DNA of 46,871 bases from IMG/VR virus record IMGVR_UViG_3300043640_000084, positions 1 through 46,871 of that record, one strand, 5' to 3'. Positions 46,696 through 46,871 of this stretch are shown in pieces. Source of the stretch: a virus. Position numbers and translations under genes: made by a program. Below the pieces are notes generated by a model that saw only the letters and a program-made list of their open reading frames with translations, was not told the origin of the DNA and searched no databases. Each line of letters starts with the position of its first letter. The first letter of the stretch is position 1.

Positions 46696-46871
46696 TAAAT
46701 GGGATAGTCAGAAGTTTCCGATAGGGGAGGCTCTATTGTTGGCGAGGCGCTACCGGAATATGAGCCAAGGCGAGCTTGCAGACAAATCAGGCGTCCATAT
46801 GAACTCCATAAGCGCTCTAGAGAGGGGAGCACGCCCTCCACGGTTCTCTGTGTTGGTCAAACTGTCGATCG
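46682..46871 (+). CDS. XRE-family HTH regulator, 5' part (continues at base 1)
   Basis: A GTG start at 46682 opens a frame that runs off the right end and continues in register at base 1, ending at 189. The joined protein is about 84 aa. A helix-turn-helix of the XRE/Cro type is visible: a segment beginning ARRYRNMSQGELADKSGV, then an INSISALERGxRxP-like recognition helix region. The start overlaps the preceding 51-aa gene by 14 bases. It is the last gene of the long early operon and lies just before the late genes, so it could be a late or lysis-lysogeny regulator; that role is inferred from position only. Confidence 0.85.
   Translation, partial: MPENSKWDSQKFPIGEALLLARRYRNMSQGELADKSGVHMNSISALERGARPPRFSVLVKLSI
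46745..46871. repeat. Right copy of 127-bp terminal direct repeat
   Basis: This is identical to bases 1-127. Removing one copy gives a 46,744-bp circle with an intact reading frame over the junction. Confidence 0.97.

Noticed and set aside
1-46871. CRISPR array, insertion sequences or diversity-generating retroelement
   Set aside because: No regularly spaced repeats, transposase motifs or reverse transcriptase (YxDD) were seen on reading both strands.

Overview
The window is a complete genome of a temperate tailed phage (Caudoviricetes) with a podovirus-type module set. The first and last 127 bases are identical (1-127 and 46745-46871), so the contig closes into a circle of 46,744 bp, and a helix-turn-helix regulator gene runs across the join. 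I cannot name the host. A Gram-negative soil bacterium, possibly an acidobacterium, is suggested only weakly, by the style of the signal-peptide-bearing tail proteins and the mid-50s GC look.

Late module (about 303-30928, almost all + strand): small accessory genes, small and large terminase subunits, a P22-sized portal (759 aa), scaffold, major capsid protein, adaptor, a 1155-aa nozzle-like protein with repeated HG(L/F)-type beta modules, an acetyltransferase-like protein and three Ala/Gly/Gln-rich putative ejection proteins. No tape measure, sheath or tail-tube gene was seen. Three large tail-fibre-position genes follow (SGNH hydrolase, fibre, beta-rich protein with a C-terminal Ig-like domain), each starting with a Sec-type signal peptide. 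After them come a T4-type lysozyme, a helix-turn-helix/metallophosphoesterase and a SprT-like metalloprotease. Minus-strand insertions interrupt this module: an HNH-AP2 endonuclease (13174-13737), a tRNA-Ser-like element without an anticodon loop (17290-17376), a three-gene small-protein cassette (21979-22567) and one small gene (28395-28643).

Lysogeny module (30930-34830): a minus-strand operon with a ribbon-helix-helix regulator and membrane microproteins, then an attP candidate made of the 3' end of a tRNA (probably Tyr) bracketed by paired GGGCCA repeats, an HNH endonuclease, the tyrosine integrase and an excisionase-like protein. The C-terminal domain of the HNH protein is visibly homologous to the N-terminal domain of the integrase.

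Early module (34942-46695, then across the join to 189, all + strand): tightly overlapping genes (ATGA, GTGA, TAATG junctions) encoding a RecA-like ATPase, Gp157-family protein, HNH protein, replication initiator-like protein, DnaB-like helicase, VRR-NUC nuclease, DUF4326 protein, a Zn-finger/MazG-like protein, a Lar-type anti-restriction protein and many Cys-rich mini-proteins. The operon ends in the XRE regulator.

The most unusual points are the integrase-domain HNH protein beside attP, the anticodon-less tRNA-like element, the exported-looking fibres, the RHH/membrane microprotein operon, and repeated duplication of whole ribosome-binding/start junctions.
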